Under the pieces are notes generated by a model. It did not search any database, was not told the origin of the DNA, and saw only the letters and a program-made list of their open reading frames with translations. From positions 1-64,000 of the forward strand of contig JAFXMK010000018.1 of assembly GCA_017530365.1 (NCBI GenBank): a DNA stretch of 64,000 nucleotides, written 5' to 3'. A program made the translations under genes and the position numbers. This DNA comes from Bacteroidales bacterium. GTDB lineage: Bacteria > Bacteroidota > Bacteroidia > Bacteroidales > F082. Numbering within the stretch: the first letter of the stretch is position 1; every line of letters starts with the position of its first letter. This document shows positions 29,136 to 38,401 of the stretch, piece after piece.

Positions 29136-30503
29136 TTATTCCTTGATTTCATTTTCCTCGGAGAAGAACTTGGTGATGATATTGGTGATGTCGAAGAAGC
29201 CGCGTCCGCTTTCTTTCTCTTTCTTGGGCTTTCTTCTGGTCCTATGGGTTTCCACCGGCTGGTCTTCAATCACTTCGGGTTCGGGATCGGGTTGTGTCGG
29301 GATTACAAAGATAGGTTCTTTATGCTTTGCTTTCTCCATTTTTTCCTGATATTCTGCACGGGCGATGCCTTCGATGACGAGGCCGATACAGGTGGCGTAC
29401 ATGGGGCTGGCAAGCTCTTTGACAGTGTCTTCAGCGAGATGCTCGTTGGGATAGCCGATCCTGACGTCGAGGGCGGTCTTAAAGGAGGCGAGCTGCTGGA
29501 TGTGTTTCATCATGGCGCCGCCGCCAGTGAGCACGATGCCTGCGATGAGATGATGCTGTGAGTTGACCTTTTGGATCTCGTAGTTCACCAGCTCAAAGAT
29601 CTCTTCCATACGGGCTTGGATGATGCTGGCCAGGTTGCGGAACGAGATCTCCTTAGGTGCTCTGCCGCGGATACCTGGGATCGACACCAGTTCGTCCTCG
29701 CGGTTCTCGCTGGCCACGGCCGATCCGAACTTCACCTTCACGTCTTCAGCATAGCGACGGATGATGGCGCAGCCTTTGCTGATGTCCTCAGTGATGATGT
29801 TGCCACCGAAAGGAATGACGGCTGAGTGGTAGATCTTGTTCTCGTGGAAGATGGCGATGTCGGTGGTGCCGCCGCCGATATCGACTAGGGCGACGCCGGC
29901 TTCTTTCTCTTCCTCGTCGAGCACGGCTTCAGCCGAGGCGATGGGCTCCAGGATCATGTGGTCCATCTCGAGACCGGCGCGCTCGATGCATTTCTTGATG
30001 TTCATGGCAGCAGCGGTTTGTCCGATGATGACATGGAAGTTGGCTTCTAGCTTGCTGCCCAGCATGCCCTTCGGAGTGGTGCCGATCTCGCCGTCAACGA
30101 AGTATTCCTGAGGGATGACGTCGATGATCTCCTCGCCGGGCACCATGTTGATCTTCCAGGTGTCCATGCGGAGCTTCTCCAGCTCTTCGTCGGAGATCTC
30201 TTTGTTGCGGTCGTCGCGCATCATCACGCCGCGGTGCTGCAGGCTCTTGATGTGCTGGCCGGCGATGCCGACGTTGACTGACTTGATATCGACGTTCGAC
30301 TGTGCCGATGCCTCGTCAACGGCTGTCTTGATGGCGTTAACGGTCTCGTCAATGTTGGTGACGATGCCTCTGCTTACTCCTGTGGAAGCGGCTTTGCCGT
30401 AGCCCAGGATCTCAATTTTTCCATTGGCGCCTTTTCTTCCAACGATGCATGCGATCTTGGTGGTGCCGATGTCTAATCCGACAATGATTTTTCCTTCACT
30501 CAT
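29136..30503 (-). CDS. ftsA: Cell division protein FtsA
   Basis: The 455-residue product is an actin-fold ATPase: GLDIGTTKIACIVG (phosphate 1) at about 8-21, DIGGGTTDIAIF at about 210-221 and IVLTGGGAMM at about 330. The C-terminal GRGFFDITNIITKFFSEE is an amphipathic helix fit for membrane binding, after a basic linker. It tethers FtsZ to the membrane. Confidence 0.97.
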   Translation of the reverse strand: MSEGKIIVGLDIGTTKIACIVGRKGANGKIEILGYGKAASTGVSRGIVTNIDETVNAIKTAVDEASAQSNVDIKSVNVGIAGQHIKSLQHRGVMMRDDRNKEISDEELEKLRMDTWKINMVPGEEIIDVIPQEYFVDGEIGTTPKGMLGSKLEANFHVIIGQTAAAMNIKKCIERAGLEMDHMILEPIASAEAVLDEEEKEAGVALVDIGGGTTDIAIFHENKIYHSAVIPFGGNIITEDISKGCAIIRRYAEDVKVKFGSAVASENREDELVSIPGIRGRAPKEISFRNLASIIQARMEEIFELVNYEIQKVNSQHHLIAGIVLTGGGAMMKHIQQLASFKTALDVRIGYPNEHLAEDTVKELASPMYATCIGLVIEGIARAEYQEKMEKAKHKEPIFVIPTQPDPEPEVIEDQPVETHRTRRKPKKEKESGRGFFDITNIITKFFSEENEIKE

Positions 30504-30510
30504 AGTTTTA

Positions 30511-31284
30511 TTATTTTGTACACACGATTTGATTTTTATATTTCAAGTTCAAGGTCTTGAACGGCTTCAGCTCGTCTGTGCCGCCGTATTCTTCCAGCAG
30601 CGTCTTGAGTCGGGCTAGCCTATGATTCACCGCGACGGTGTCGCCAAGGATGACTCTGGCTGTGACGTTGTTGACCATGAGTTCGTATTCGTTGTAGTTT
30701 TTGTAGATCTGTCCGATGTTGCCTGCGAGAAAATCGTCTTTCTGGATGGCCTTGGCAATGGTCAAAGCCTCGGGGATACCAGTGTCGGCATAGATGCTGT
30801 CGGTGATCTTGCCGTTGCCTTTCGGTACGGGGAAGTGGAACTGTCCGCTGGCGATGATCATACGAGGGCTGTAGTTGGGACTCGATGGGATGATGACACC
30901 TTCTGAAGTGACATAAACGGAGCGTTTTTCCTGGTTATAGACGCGAAGCACGGGCTCGAATTCCTTTGCTTGCATCCTCAAGGTGTCGTTGAGCCCGATG
31001 AAGGCGCTGGAGGTCTCAATCCACGGGTTGTCACTGAGCAGCTTGTGGATCTTCATTAGGTCGATAGATGAGATCTTGGCTTGTTGCTCCATGCCACAAA
31101 TGGCTTTCGCATACGACAGGACGGTGTCTTTGTCAACGAATCCGCGGTCATGGTTCCTCTCCAGTTCGAAAGTGATGCCCTTCAACGGTGTGTTGAGGTA
31201 CCAGTTGCGGCCATAGAAGAACAGCACGACGAGAGCGGCTCCAGTGATCACCCATAACGCTATTTTCAGAATCTTCTTCACCAT
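30511..31284 (-). CDS. ftsQ: Cell division protein FtsQ/DivIB
   Basis: The 257-residue product has one N-terminal membrane helix (about 5-25) and a periplasmic part with a POTRA-like region (about 30-105) followed by the FtsQ beta domain. The sequence is weakly conserved, as usual. The position between murC and ftsA supports the call. It overlaps murC by 7 bp. Confidence 0.88.
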   Translation of the reverse strand: MVKKILKIALWVITGAALVVLFFYGRNWYLNTPLKGITFELERNHDRGFVDKDTVLSYAKAICGMEQQAKISSIDLMKIHKLLSDNPWIETSSAFIGLNDTLRMQAKEFEPVLRVYNQEKRSVYVTSEGVIIPSSPNYSPRMIIASGQFHFPVPKGNGKITDSIYADTGIPEALTIAKAIQKDDFLAGNIGQIYKNYNEYELMVNNVTARVILGDTVAVNHRLARLKTLLEEYGGTDELKPFKTLNLKYKNQIVCTK

Positions 31285-32618
31285 TGGCTGATCATGTTTT
31301 GGAGGGGTTCAACGAAGCGGTCGATATTGCCTGCACCCATGGTGACCAGTAGTTCTGGCTTGCGTGCTGCGATGGTGTCGAGCAGGGCTTCTTTTGGGCA
31401 GAGACATTTGTTTTTCAGGTTGATCTTGTCTAGCAAAGCTTGGGAGGTGACGCCCTCGATGGGTAGCTCCCTGGCTGGGTAGATGTTGAGTAAAATCAGG
31501 TCGTCGGCCATCGCCAACACATTGGCGAAGTCTTCCATGAAATCGCGTGTACGAGTGAAGAGGTGCGGCTGGAAGACCAAGGTTACCCGTTTGCTGGGGA
31601 ACGATGCTTTTATGGCCGACAGACAAGATTTTATTTCTTCTGGATGATGTGCGTAATCATCGATGTAACAGTATTTATCGTTCTTGACGCGGACGTCGAA
31701 GCGGCGTTTTACGCCTGTGAAAGAGGCCAAGGCCATGGCGATGCCATCGGGGTCGAGGCCAAGTTCCAAGGTGGCAGCGAAGGCTGCGGTGGCGTTCAAC
31801 ACGTTGTGGATTCCAGCCATCATGAGATGGATGGGAGTGGAGGTCTCTTGGTATTGGATCTCGAAATCGGTCTCCCCGTCATGTTGGCGGATGTTCACGG
31901 CTTGGAATGCACTCTCTGGCTCAAAGCCGAAACGATAATGAATAGCTTTGTTGGCTTCGAGCGGAAGGTTTTCTTTGCTGATGACGCAGCGCTTGGTAAG
32001 ATTGGCAAAAGCGTTGAAGCTCTCTTCCAGATGCTTCTTGTCACCGTAGATGTCGAGATGGTCGGCATCGATGGAGTTGATGATGCTGATGTTTGGATCG
32101 AGGCGGAGGAAGGATCGATCGAACTCATCGGCTTCCGCCACCAGTACGGATTCGGTGGTCCTGCCGAGATGCAGGTTGCTGCCGAAATTGTTGGCGATGC
32201 CTCCGATGAAGGCGGTCATGTCCACGCCGTTTTCGTTAAGGATATGGGCGACCATGGCGGTTGTAGTGGTCTTGCCATGGGTGCCTGCGACGGCGATGGT
32301 GAAGTGTTCTTTGGAGATGGCTCCCAGGGCTTCGGAGCGTTTCATCATCGGGATGCCGCGACGGCGTAGCTCCACGAGCTCACCGAGGTCGTTCGGCACG
32401 GCAGGGGTATAGATGACAGCGTCAATGAGGGCTGGCAACAGGCTCGGGTTGTCTTCATAATGGATTGCCATGCCCTCATCTTCCAACTGTTTTGTCAATG
32501 GGGACGGTGTCAGGTCGTAGCCGGCCACCGCGATGCCTTGGTGATGGTAATACCTCGCCAGGGCGCTCATGCCGATGCCGCCTATGCCTACAAAATAAAT
32601 GCTCCTTACCCCTTTCAT
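31278..32618 (-). CDS. murC: UDP-N-acetylmuramate--L-alanine ligase
   Basis: The 446-residue product has the UDP-binding loop GIGGIGMSALA (about 12-22), the ATP loop GTHGKTTTT (about 107-115), DEFDRSF (about 165) and DYAHHPEEI (about 320). It adds L-Ala to UDP-MurNAc. It is a full-length three-domain Mur ligase, which contrasts with the truncated murD nearby. Confidence 0.98.
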   Translation of the reverse strand: MKGVRSIYFVGIGGIGMSALARYYHHQGIAVAGYDLTPSPLTKQLEDEGMAIHYEDNPSLLPALIDAVIYTPAVPNDLGELVELRRRGIPMMKRSEALGAISKEHFTIAVAGTHGKTTTTAMVAHILNENGVDMTAFIGGIANNFGSNLHLGRTTESVLVAEADEFDRSFLRLDPNISIINSIDADHLDIYGDKKHLEESFNAFANLTKRCVISKENLPLEANKAIHYRFGFEPESAFQAVNIRQHDGETDFEIQYQETSTPIHLMMAGIHNVLNATAAFAATLELGLDPDGIAMALASFTGVKRRFDVRVKNDKYCYIDDYAHHPEEIKSCLSAIKASFPSKRVTLVFQPHLFTRTRDFMEDFANVLAMADDLILLNIYPARELPIEGVTSQALLDKINLKNKCLCPKEALLDTIAARKPELLVTMGAGNIDRFVEPLQNMISQW

Positions 32619-32627
32619 ATTGGTTTT

Positions 32628-32660
32628 ATTCTTACTTCTTACTTCTGCCTTCTAGCTTCT
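32628..32660 (-). repeat. AGAAGTAAG spacer repeat supplying the murG stop
   Basis: On the minus strand GCTAGAAGGCAGAAGTAAG (repeat text) writes the last residues RRQK and stop of MurG and fills the gap to murC. It is near-identical to the copy after the DUF2764 gene at 10793. Confidence 0.75.
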
Positions 32661-33733
32661 TTAATAATTATTTCCACAATGTCGTCAGCTGCATTGGGAC
32701 GAGCGAACTTGGCGATATTGGCTTTCATTTCGTTTTGTTTCATCTTGTCGTTGACGAGCTCCTGCAAGGTTGGGATGAGTTTCGTCTCGGTCTCGCTGTT
32801 AAGGACCATGATGGCGGCGCCTGCATCGACAAGCTGCTGTGCGTTCTTGGTCTGATGGTCTTCGGCTGCGGTGGGCAGTGGGACGAAGATGACGGGTTTC
32901 TGCACTAGGGCGAGCTCTGAGATCGACATGGCACCGGCCCTAGAGATGACCACATCCGCCAACGAATAGGCGAGGTCCATGCGGTCGATGAATACCACGG
33001 GCTTGACTTTGTCGGTCAGCTGCAGCTCGTGAATCTCCTTCTGGGCCTGTTCGTAATAGAGCTTGCCGGTCTGCCAGATGAGTTGCATGTCGCTCTCCTT
33101 GAATTTTTCGAGTTGTGCCGAGATGCCTTTGTTGATGCCCAAAGCGCCTTGGCTGCCACCGACGAGGAGGACGACGGGTTGCTCGGCATTGAGGCCGAAA
33201 TATTCGGCGGCCTCATGGCGGTCACAGTTGCCGTTGATGTTGCCTCTCAGCGGGTTGCCCGTGAAGTGGATCTTCTCTTTGGGGAACCACTGCTCCAGGC
33301 CATTGTAGGCCACGCAGATGGCTCTGGCTTTCTTTCCTACGTTGCGGTTGGTCTTGCCAGGATACGAGTTCTGCTCCTGGATGATGGTCGGGATGCGAAG
33401 GGCGTTGGCAGCGGCCAGAGTGGGACCGCTGGCGAATCCGCCGACACCGATGACGGCATCGGGCTTGAACCTTCTCAAGATCCTCGCTGCCTTGTTCATG
33501 CTGTTGAAGATTTTCAAGGGAAGGATCAAGGCACTGGGGTCTTTGGTGAAACCGCTGATCCACAAGCCTTCGATCTTATATCCCGCCTTGGGAACACGCT
33601 CCATCTCCATCCTGCCTTTTGCACCGATAAACAGGATCTCCGCATCGGGGATGCTGCGCTTCAGCGCATCCGCAATGGCAATGGCAGGGAAGATGTGCCC
33701 GCCTGTTCCGCCTCCACTAATCACAAATTTCAT
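32639..33733 (-). CDS. murG: MurG, lipid II-forming GlcNAc transferase
   Basis: The 364-residue product is a GT-B fold protein with the GGGTGGHIFPA loop at 8-18, GVGGFASGP near 95, GGSQGALGIN near 193 and SRAGAMSISEL near 263. It transfers GlcNAc to lipid I at the inner face of the membrane. Its start lies 3 bp after the ftsW stop. Confidence 0.97.
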   Translation of the reverse strand: MKFVISGGGTGGHIFPAIAIADALKRSIPDAEILFIGAKGRMEMERVPKAGYKIEGLWISGFTKDPSALILPLKIFNSMNKAARILRRFKPDAVIGVGGFASGPTLAAANALRIPTIIQEQNSYPGKTNRNVGKKARAICVAYNGLEQWFPKEKIHFTGNPLRGNINGNCDRHEAAEYFGLNAEQPVVLLVGGSQGALGINKGISAQLEKFKESDMQLIWQTGKLYYEQAQKEIHELQLTDKVKPVVFIDRMDLAYSLADVVISRAGAMSISELALVQKPVIFVPLPTAAEDHQTKNAQQLVDAGAAIMVLNSETETKLIPTLQELVNDKMKQNEMKANIAKFARPNAADDIVEIIIKEARRQK

Positions 33734-33735
33734 AT

Positions 33736-33812
33736 CTAGTTGTTCAGTTGTTCAGTTTCCAGTTGTTCAGTTGTTTCCTCCTCACTTCTCACTCCTAACT
33801 CCTCACTCTCAA
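33736..33812 (-). repeat. Two spacer repeat types fused and translated as the FtsW tail
   Basis: On the minus strand GAGTGAGGAGTTAGGAGTG units pass into CAACTGAA units. They are read in frame as the last about 25 residues of FtsW, and the CAACTAG unit provides the stop. Confidence 0.85.
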
Positions 33813-35049
33813 TGCTCTTGGTCACACTCAGGATCATCCCGATTGCGAAGCCGGTCATGAGCATCGACGAGCCTCCCTTGCTGACGAAGGGCAGCTGCTG
33901 TCCTGTCACGGGCATCAGTCCAGTGGAGACGCCCATATTGATCATGGCTTGCATGATGAGGATGAAGGCGATGCCGAACGACATCATGGCGCCGAAGCTC
34001 AGAGGTCGTTTCCTCATGATTTGTATGGCTCTGGTGAGCAGGATGATGTATAGGAGCATGACAAAGATGCCACCTGCCAATCCATATTCCTCGATGATGA
34101 TGGCGTAGATGCAGTCGGAGAAGGGCTGGGGCAGGAAGTTACGCTGTGTGCTCTTGCCGGATCCTTTCCCGAAGAGGCCTCCTCTTGCGACGGCGATCTT
34201 GGCGTACATCTTCTGGGCGTTGCGGTCGTCGATGTGCAATGGTGAATGCTCTGGGTCGAGACCAGCGGCGATCTTCGCCTCTTTTTCCAACCTGGCGGCT
34301 TCGATACGCCCTTGCCAAGTCTTCACACGGCTGACCCTCGGTTTCTTCTTGGCTCTCTCCTGCAACTTGGCGTCTTCGGGATGCTGTTGGGCGGCGGCCA
34401 CTACCTTCTCATATCTGCTTTGTTTGATGCTGGCAACCATGTCGTCGGTTAGGATGTACAATCCCATGCCCAACACTGCGATGCCGATCAACGCCATGAT
34501 ATAGCTGAACTTGATCTGTCCGATGAACAGCATCACGATGCAGACCACGAAAAGCATGGCAGCGGTAGAGAGATTCTCAGGGAAGATGGGCGCCACAATC
34601 AGGATGATGGGCAGGAAGATGGGGACAATCAAGTCCTTGAATCTATAGTCTTTTGTGTTCCAGACGACAATGTATTTGGCTAGATAAGTGATGAGAACGA
34701 TCTTGGCCAACTCGCTGGTCTGGAATCCCATGATGCTTCTCGAAGCGCCATTGATGCGGCTTCCGAAGAAGTAGGTGAAGATCAGCAGGATGAAGCAGAA
34801 CAGCAGCACCAGTTCAATGGCTCTCGAATAATGCCGATAGTTGACCTTCGAAGCAACGAACATCATGATAAAACCTCCGATCAAGGTGGCGGCATGCTTT
34901 AGAAGGACCTTCTCGTTGTAGGCTCCGATCCTGACATGCGCCTCCGAACTGGTAGCGCTGTAAACCGCCAGCAAGGAGATGACACCGAGGATGAACATCA
35001 CCACCCAGATGACCCTGTCGCCTTTCAATATCTTGTTGATCCAGCTCAC
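33736..35049 (-). CDS. ftsW: Lipid II polymerase FtsW (SEDS family)
   Basis: The 437-residue product has the SEDS pattern of membrane helices and GSRINGASRSI, PENLSTAAM, GKGSGKSTQRNFLPQPFSD and GLMPVTGQQLPFVSKGGSS motifs. It polymerises septal glycan with its PBP partner. There is an unusually long charged cytosolic or periplasmic insert (about 210-285, Lys/Arg/Ala/Glu-rich). The C-terminal tail from about residue 412 is encoded entirely by intergenic-type tandem repeats and is unlikely to be conserved. Confidence 0.96.
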   Translation of the reverse strand: MSWINKILKGDRVIWVVMFILGVISLLAVYSATSSEAHVRIGAYNEKVLLKHAATLIGGFIMMFVASKVNYRHYSRAIELVLLFCFILLIFTYFFGSRINGASRSIMGFQTSELAKIVLITYLAKYIVVWNTKDYRFKDLIVPIFLPIILIVAPIFPENLSTAAMLFVVCIVMLFIGQIKFSYIMALIGIAVLGMGLYILTDDMVASIKQSRYEKVVAAAQQHPEDAKLQERAKKKPRVSRVKTWQGRIEAARLEKEAKIAAGLDPEHSPLHIDDRNAQKMYAKIAVARGGLFGKGSGKSTQRNFLPQPFSDCIYAIIIEEYGLAGGIFVMLLYIILLTRAIQIMRKRPLSFGAMMSFGIAFILIMQAMINMGVSTGLMPVTGQQLPFVSKGGSSMLMTGFAIGMILSVTKSIESEELGVRSEEETTEQLETEQLNN

Positions 35050-35054
35050 TTTAA

Positions 35055-35098
35055 TTCAGTTGATAGTTGATAGTTAACAGTTAGCAGTTAAGTGTTTT
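35055..35098 (-). repeat. AACTG(C/T)T spacer repeat at the end of the murD fragment
   Basis: Units like TTAACTGC, TAACTGT and TAACTATC run from the last codons of the murD fragment (LTANC, stop) to the ftsW start. The protein text LTANC echoes the repeat-encoded part of MurE. Confidence 0.75.
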
Positions 35099-35628
35099 AC
35101 TTCTTCTACGAAAGAGCGGCCTCGTTCGGCATAGCCTTGTTCTTGGTCTTTGCAGGCAGGCGAGAAGAGTACCAGATCGTTTTCGTTGGCGATGATGGAA
35201 GCCATGTTGACGGCTTCGTGGATGGATGCGGCTTCGTAGATTTCATCTACCACACCTTTGAAGGTCATCTTGATGTTTTCTTTCTCGTTGCCGAGGCTGA
35301 TGATGGCCTTGACGTTCTTCTTCGCCGTGTCGATGAGCTCACTGTAGTTGTTGTGGCATGAGCCTCCCACGATCCAGATCACAGGGTTGACGATGTTCTC
35401 GAAGGTGAACCAAGTGGCGTTGACGCTTTCCGCCTGCGAGTCATCGTAGTACATCACGCCGTCGATGGTGTCGATGTACTGCTGACGGTGCGAGAGGGTG
35501 TTGAGGTCGCCCATACAGTTCTTGATGCTCTCTTTTCTGATTTCCAGAATCTTGGATGTGATGCTGGAAGCCATGTTTTCTGGTCTGCGCTTGGTCAGGT
35601 TTTCCGTTTTCTCAAATAAGTATCTCAT
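35074..35628 (-). CDS. Stand-alone C-terminal domain of MurD (truncated, diverged)
   Basis: The 184-residue product aligns by eye with the last 40 percent of UDP-MurNAc-L-Ala--D-Glu ligase (family length about 440-450): NMASSITSKILEIRKESI, HRQQYIDTIDGV, DDSQAESVNATW, WIVGGSCHNNY and SPAC-RG-SF. The N-terminal UDP-binding domain and the central ATP domain (the GTxGKT loop) are absent, and only 25 bp separate it from mraY, so no shifted frame can hold them. Key positions differ from normal MurD: DSKATN is DSQAES, HRLE is HRQQ, and the SPACASFD loop reads SPACKDQ. Catalysis is therefore impossible alone. It could be a decaying gene or a domain with another role. It keeps the murD position between ftsW and mraY. 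Confidence 0.85.
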   Translation of the reverse strand: MRYLFEKTENLTKRRPENMASSITSKILEIRKESIKNCMGDLNTLSHRQQYIDTIDGVMYYDDSQAESVNATWFTFENIVNPVIWIVGGSCHNNYSELIDTAKKNVKAIISLGNEKENIKMTFKGVVDEIYEAASIHEAVNMASIIANENDLVLFSPACKDQEQGYAERGRSFVEEVKHLTANC

Positions 35629-35629
35629 C

Positions 35630-35670
35630 TCAATATCTTTTATCTCTTATCTTTTATCTAATCTTCAACG
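35630..35670 (-). repeat. GAGATAAAA spacer repeat between mraY and the murD fragment
   Basis: On the minus strand the mraY stop lies in AGATAAAAG and four GATAAGAGATAAAAG-type units lead up to the ATG of the murD fragment. The unit matches the repeat after atpB. It sits exactly at the point where the first 60 percent of murD is missing. Confidence 0.8.
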
Positions 35671-36931
35671 TCAATATCGTAAACGCCGCCAGCAAAATGC
35701 TCACAATCCAAAACCTCATGGTGATCTTGGCTTCGTGGTGCAAGTCGCCGTGGCCTTTGTATTTCACGGTGCATCCAGGATCCACCTGTGCGATGTAGTC
35801 GAGCGAAGTGCGGAAATGGTCGTGTACGGGGGTGCGTTTCCAAATCCTGCGGTGGACGCCTTTTTTCTTTCCTGTCTTGTAATAGAAGCGTTGCAGGATG
35901 ACGGAGATGCTCTCGAAGAGGAATACGCCGCAGATGATGGGCAGCAGCAGCTCCTTGTGGATGATGACGGCCGCCACAGCGATGATGCCGCCGATGGTCA
36001 GGCTGCCGGTGTCGCCCATGAAGACTTGAGCAGGGAAGGAGTTGTACCAGAGGTAACCCAGTAGAGCTCCCACGAAGGCGCTGAGGAAGACGAGGACTTC
36101 TTCGGTGCCGGGGATGAACATCAGGTTGAAATAGCTCGCCGTTCGGGCATTACTGGAAATATAGGCTAGGATACCTATGGTAAGCGCCATGATGGCGGTA
36201 TTTCCCGCCGACATGCCATCCATGCCGTCGTTCAGGTTTGATCCATTGGACACCGCAGCCACTGCGAACACGGTGACCAGCACAAAGAAGACCCATCCCA
36301 GGATGTACATCCAGTTTTCACCTGTCCATTTGAATAAGTCGGCGTAGTTAAGGTTGTGGTTTTTCAAGAAGGGAATGGTGGTCCGGGTTGACTTGACGTC
36401 GGGGCTTTTGACGACGATCTCTTGGTTGTTCTCGATCTTGAGCTGTACGGTCTCGTTCATCTGTACGGCAGGGCTGAAACGCAAGGTCAGTCCCACGATG
36501 AGGCCCAAGGTGACTTGTCCTGCGATCTTTACCCATCCGTTGAGGCCTTCCTTGTTCTTCTTGAAGGTCTTGATATAGTCGTCGGCGAAGCCGATGGCAC
36601 CAAGGAGGAGGGTCGTGATGATCATCAAGATCATGTAGATATTGTGCAGCTTACTGACCAACAGGCAGGGGATGAGGGTGGCTGCGATGATGATGATGCC
36701 GCCCATGGTGGGTACACCTGTCTTCTTGACGTTGAACGGATCCAGCTTTTCGTCGCGTTGAGTCTCCTCGATATGTTTCCGTTTCATCCTTTTGATGAAA
36801 TACTTGCCATACCAGATGGAGACGATGAGTGCGAGGATGGCGGCGGTGACAGCGCGGAAGGTGACGTAGGTGATCATTCTCGCGCCGGGGAACCCGATGG
36901 TGTCAAGATAGGAAAACAGGTAGTATAACAT
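35654..36931 (-). CDS. mraY: Phospho-MurNAc-pentapeptide transferase
   Basis: The 425-residue product has about ten membrane helices and the catalytic motifs FADDYIK (about 112-118), SNGSNLNDGMDGM (about 248-260) and HHRIWKRTPVHDHF-like VHDHF near 390. It makes lipid I. An insert at about 170-215 (charged, with KSPDVKSTRTTIPF) is common in Bacteroidota MraY as recalled. Its stop is in a spacer repeat. Confidence 0.97.
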   Translation of the reverse strand: MLYYLFSYLDTIGFPGARMITYVTFRAVTAAILALIVSIWYGKYFIKRMKRKHIEETQRDEKLDPFNVKKTGVPTMGGIIIIAATLIPCLLVSKLHNIYMILMIITTLLLGAIGFADDYIKTFKKNKEGLNGWVKIAGQVTLGLIVGLTLRFSPAVQMNETVQLKIENNQEIVVKSPDVKSTRTTIPFLKNHNLNYADLFKWTGENWMYILGWVFFVLVTVFAVAAVSNGSNLNDGMDGMSAGNTAIMALTIGILAYISSNARTASYFNLMFIPGTEEVLVFLSAFVGALLGYLWYNSFPAQVFMGDTGSLTIGGIIAVAAVIIHKELLLPIICGVFLFESISVILQRFYYKTGKKKGVHRRIWKRTPVHDHFRTSLDYIAQVDPGCTVKYKGHGDLHHEAKITMRFWIVSILLAAFTILTLKIR

Positions 36932-36934
36932 GGT

Positions 36935-38401
36935 TTATTTCTCCTTCAATGCGTTGGTTAATTCTTCTTTGTCGTCAAAATGTCTCTTCACTCCTTTGAT
37001 GATCTGATAGTCCTCGTGGCCTTTGCCTGCCAGCAGGATGATGTCGCCTTTCTTGGACAGCGCCACGGCGGTGCGGATGGCTTCGCGACGGTCGGTGATG
37101 GAGAGCGTCTTGCGCATGTCGTCGTCAGAGAGGCCCTCTTTCATCTGACGTATGATCTCATCGGGATCCTCGTCGCGTGGGTTGTCGCTAGTGAGGATGA
37201 CCTTGTCGCTGAGTTTGACAGCGATGGCAGCCATCTCAGGGCGTTTGCTGGTGTCTCTGTTGCCTCCGCAGCCCACGACAGTTAGCAGTTGGCAGTTGGC
37301 AGTTGGCAGTTGACCTTTCACTTCGTTGATGGTCTTGAGGACGTTTTCGAGGGCGTCGGGCGTGTGGGCGTAATCGACGATGCCTACGACGCCACAGTCG
37401 CTGTGAACCATGTCGAAGCGGCCGTTGGCGCCTTGCAGCTTGCTGATCTCCACCAGCAGCTCGTCTTGATCGAAGCCAAGCGACAAGGCAGCGCCATAGA
37501 TGGCGAGGATGTTGCTGGCGTTGAAGCCGCCCACGAGACGGGTGAACATCTCCCTCTCGTTGACTTTCATCAGCATGCCATCGAAGTGGCTTTCCAAGAC
37601 CACTCCCTTGAAGTCGGCATCGTGTTTCAGCGCATAGCTCAACTTCTTGGCTCTGGTGTTCTGAAGCATGACGGCTCCGTTCTTGTCGTCGAGGTTGGTG
37701 AGGGCGAAGGCAGTGGCCGGTAGGTCGTCAAAGAATTTCTTCTTGGCGTTGCGGTAGTTGGCCATGGTCTTATGGTAGTCGAGGTGGTCATGGGTCAGGT
37801 TGGTGAAGATGCCTCCTGCGAAATGCAGTCCCGCGATGCGGTTCTGGTCGATCGCGTGGGAGCTGACTTCCATGAAGGCGTATTCGCAGCCACGTTCCAC
37901 CATCTTCCTGAGCAATGCGTTTAGCTCAATGGGGTCGGGTGTGGTGTGTGTGGCAGGAATGACTTCGCGGTCGATGATGTTCTCGATGGTGGAAAGCAAG
38001 CCGCAGGCGTATCCTGCCTCAGTGAAGAGTCGATACAGCAGCGTCGCGATGGTGGTCTTGCCGTTGGTGCCTGTCACGCCGGTCAGCTTCAGTGATTTTG
38101 AGGGGTTGCCGTAGAAGTTGGAGGCGCTCATGCCTAGGACGTAGGCACTGTTGGCAACACGGATATACGTCACGTTTTCGTTCAGGATATTCGGAAGCCG
38201 CTCGCAGACGATGGCCTTGGCGCCTTTCTCCACGGCCATGTCGATATAGTCGTGACCATCGCTCTGGGTTCCTTTGACAGCAAAGAACAGGGTGCCTTCG
38301 ATGACCTTTCTCGAGTCGAACGACACATCAGTAATGTCGAGATCTTTCTTGCCAATGATCTCGTCCAAATTGCAGTTGACTAATATATCCTTGAGTTTCA
38401 T
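36935..38401 (-). CDS. murE: UDP-MurNAc-tripeptide ligase MurE, with an internal 7-bp repeat array
   Basis: The 488-residue product has [14 protein letters not shown] (about 110-123), DVSFDSRKV (about 25), THDHLDYH (about 208) and the DNPRDEDP diaminopimelate-type specificity motif (about 408), so meso-DAP is the expected third residue. At about residues 363-377, between the helix NEVKG and TVVGCGGN, it reads [10 protein letters not shown], encoded by four tandem CAACTGC heptamers, the same text as in the intergenic spacers. The rest is normal. It overlaps the PBP gene by 4 bp. Confidence 0.96.
   Translation of the reverse strand: MKLKDILVNCNLDEIIGKKDLDITDVSFDSRKVIEGTLFFAVKGTQSDGHDYIDMAVEKGAKAIVCERLPNILNENVTYIRVANSAYVLGMSASNFYGNPSKSLKLTGVTGTNGKTTIATLLYRLFTEAGYACGLLSTIENIIDREVIPATHTTPDPIELNALLRKMVERGCEYAFMEVSSHAIDQNRIAGLHFAGGIFTNLTHDHLDYHKTMANYRNAKKKFFDDLPATAFALTNLDDKNGAVMLQNTRAKKLSYALKHDADFKGVVLESHFDGMLMKVNEREMFTRLVGGFNASNILAIYGAALSLGFDQDELLVEISKLQGANGRFDMVHSDCGVVGIVDYAHTPDALENVLKTINEVKGQLPTANCQLLTVVGCGGNRDTSKRPEMAAIAVKLSDKVILTSDNPRDEDPDEIIRQMKEGLSDDDMRKTLSITDRREAIRTAVALSKKGDIILLAGKGHEDYQIIKGVKRHFDDKEELTNALKEK
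37279..37313 (-). repeat. In-frame CAACTGC heptamer array inside murE
   Basis: Four perfect CAACTGC units plus a partial CTAACTGT unit are read through all three phases to give [10 protein letters not shown]. It lies at a surface-loop position just before the conserved VVGCGGN strand, where family members have a short variable loop. Confidence 0.9.
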
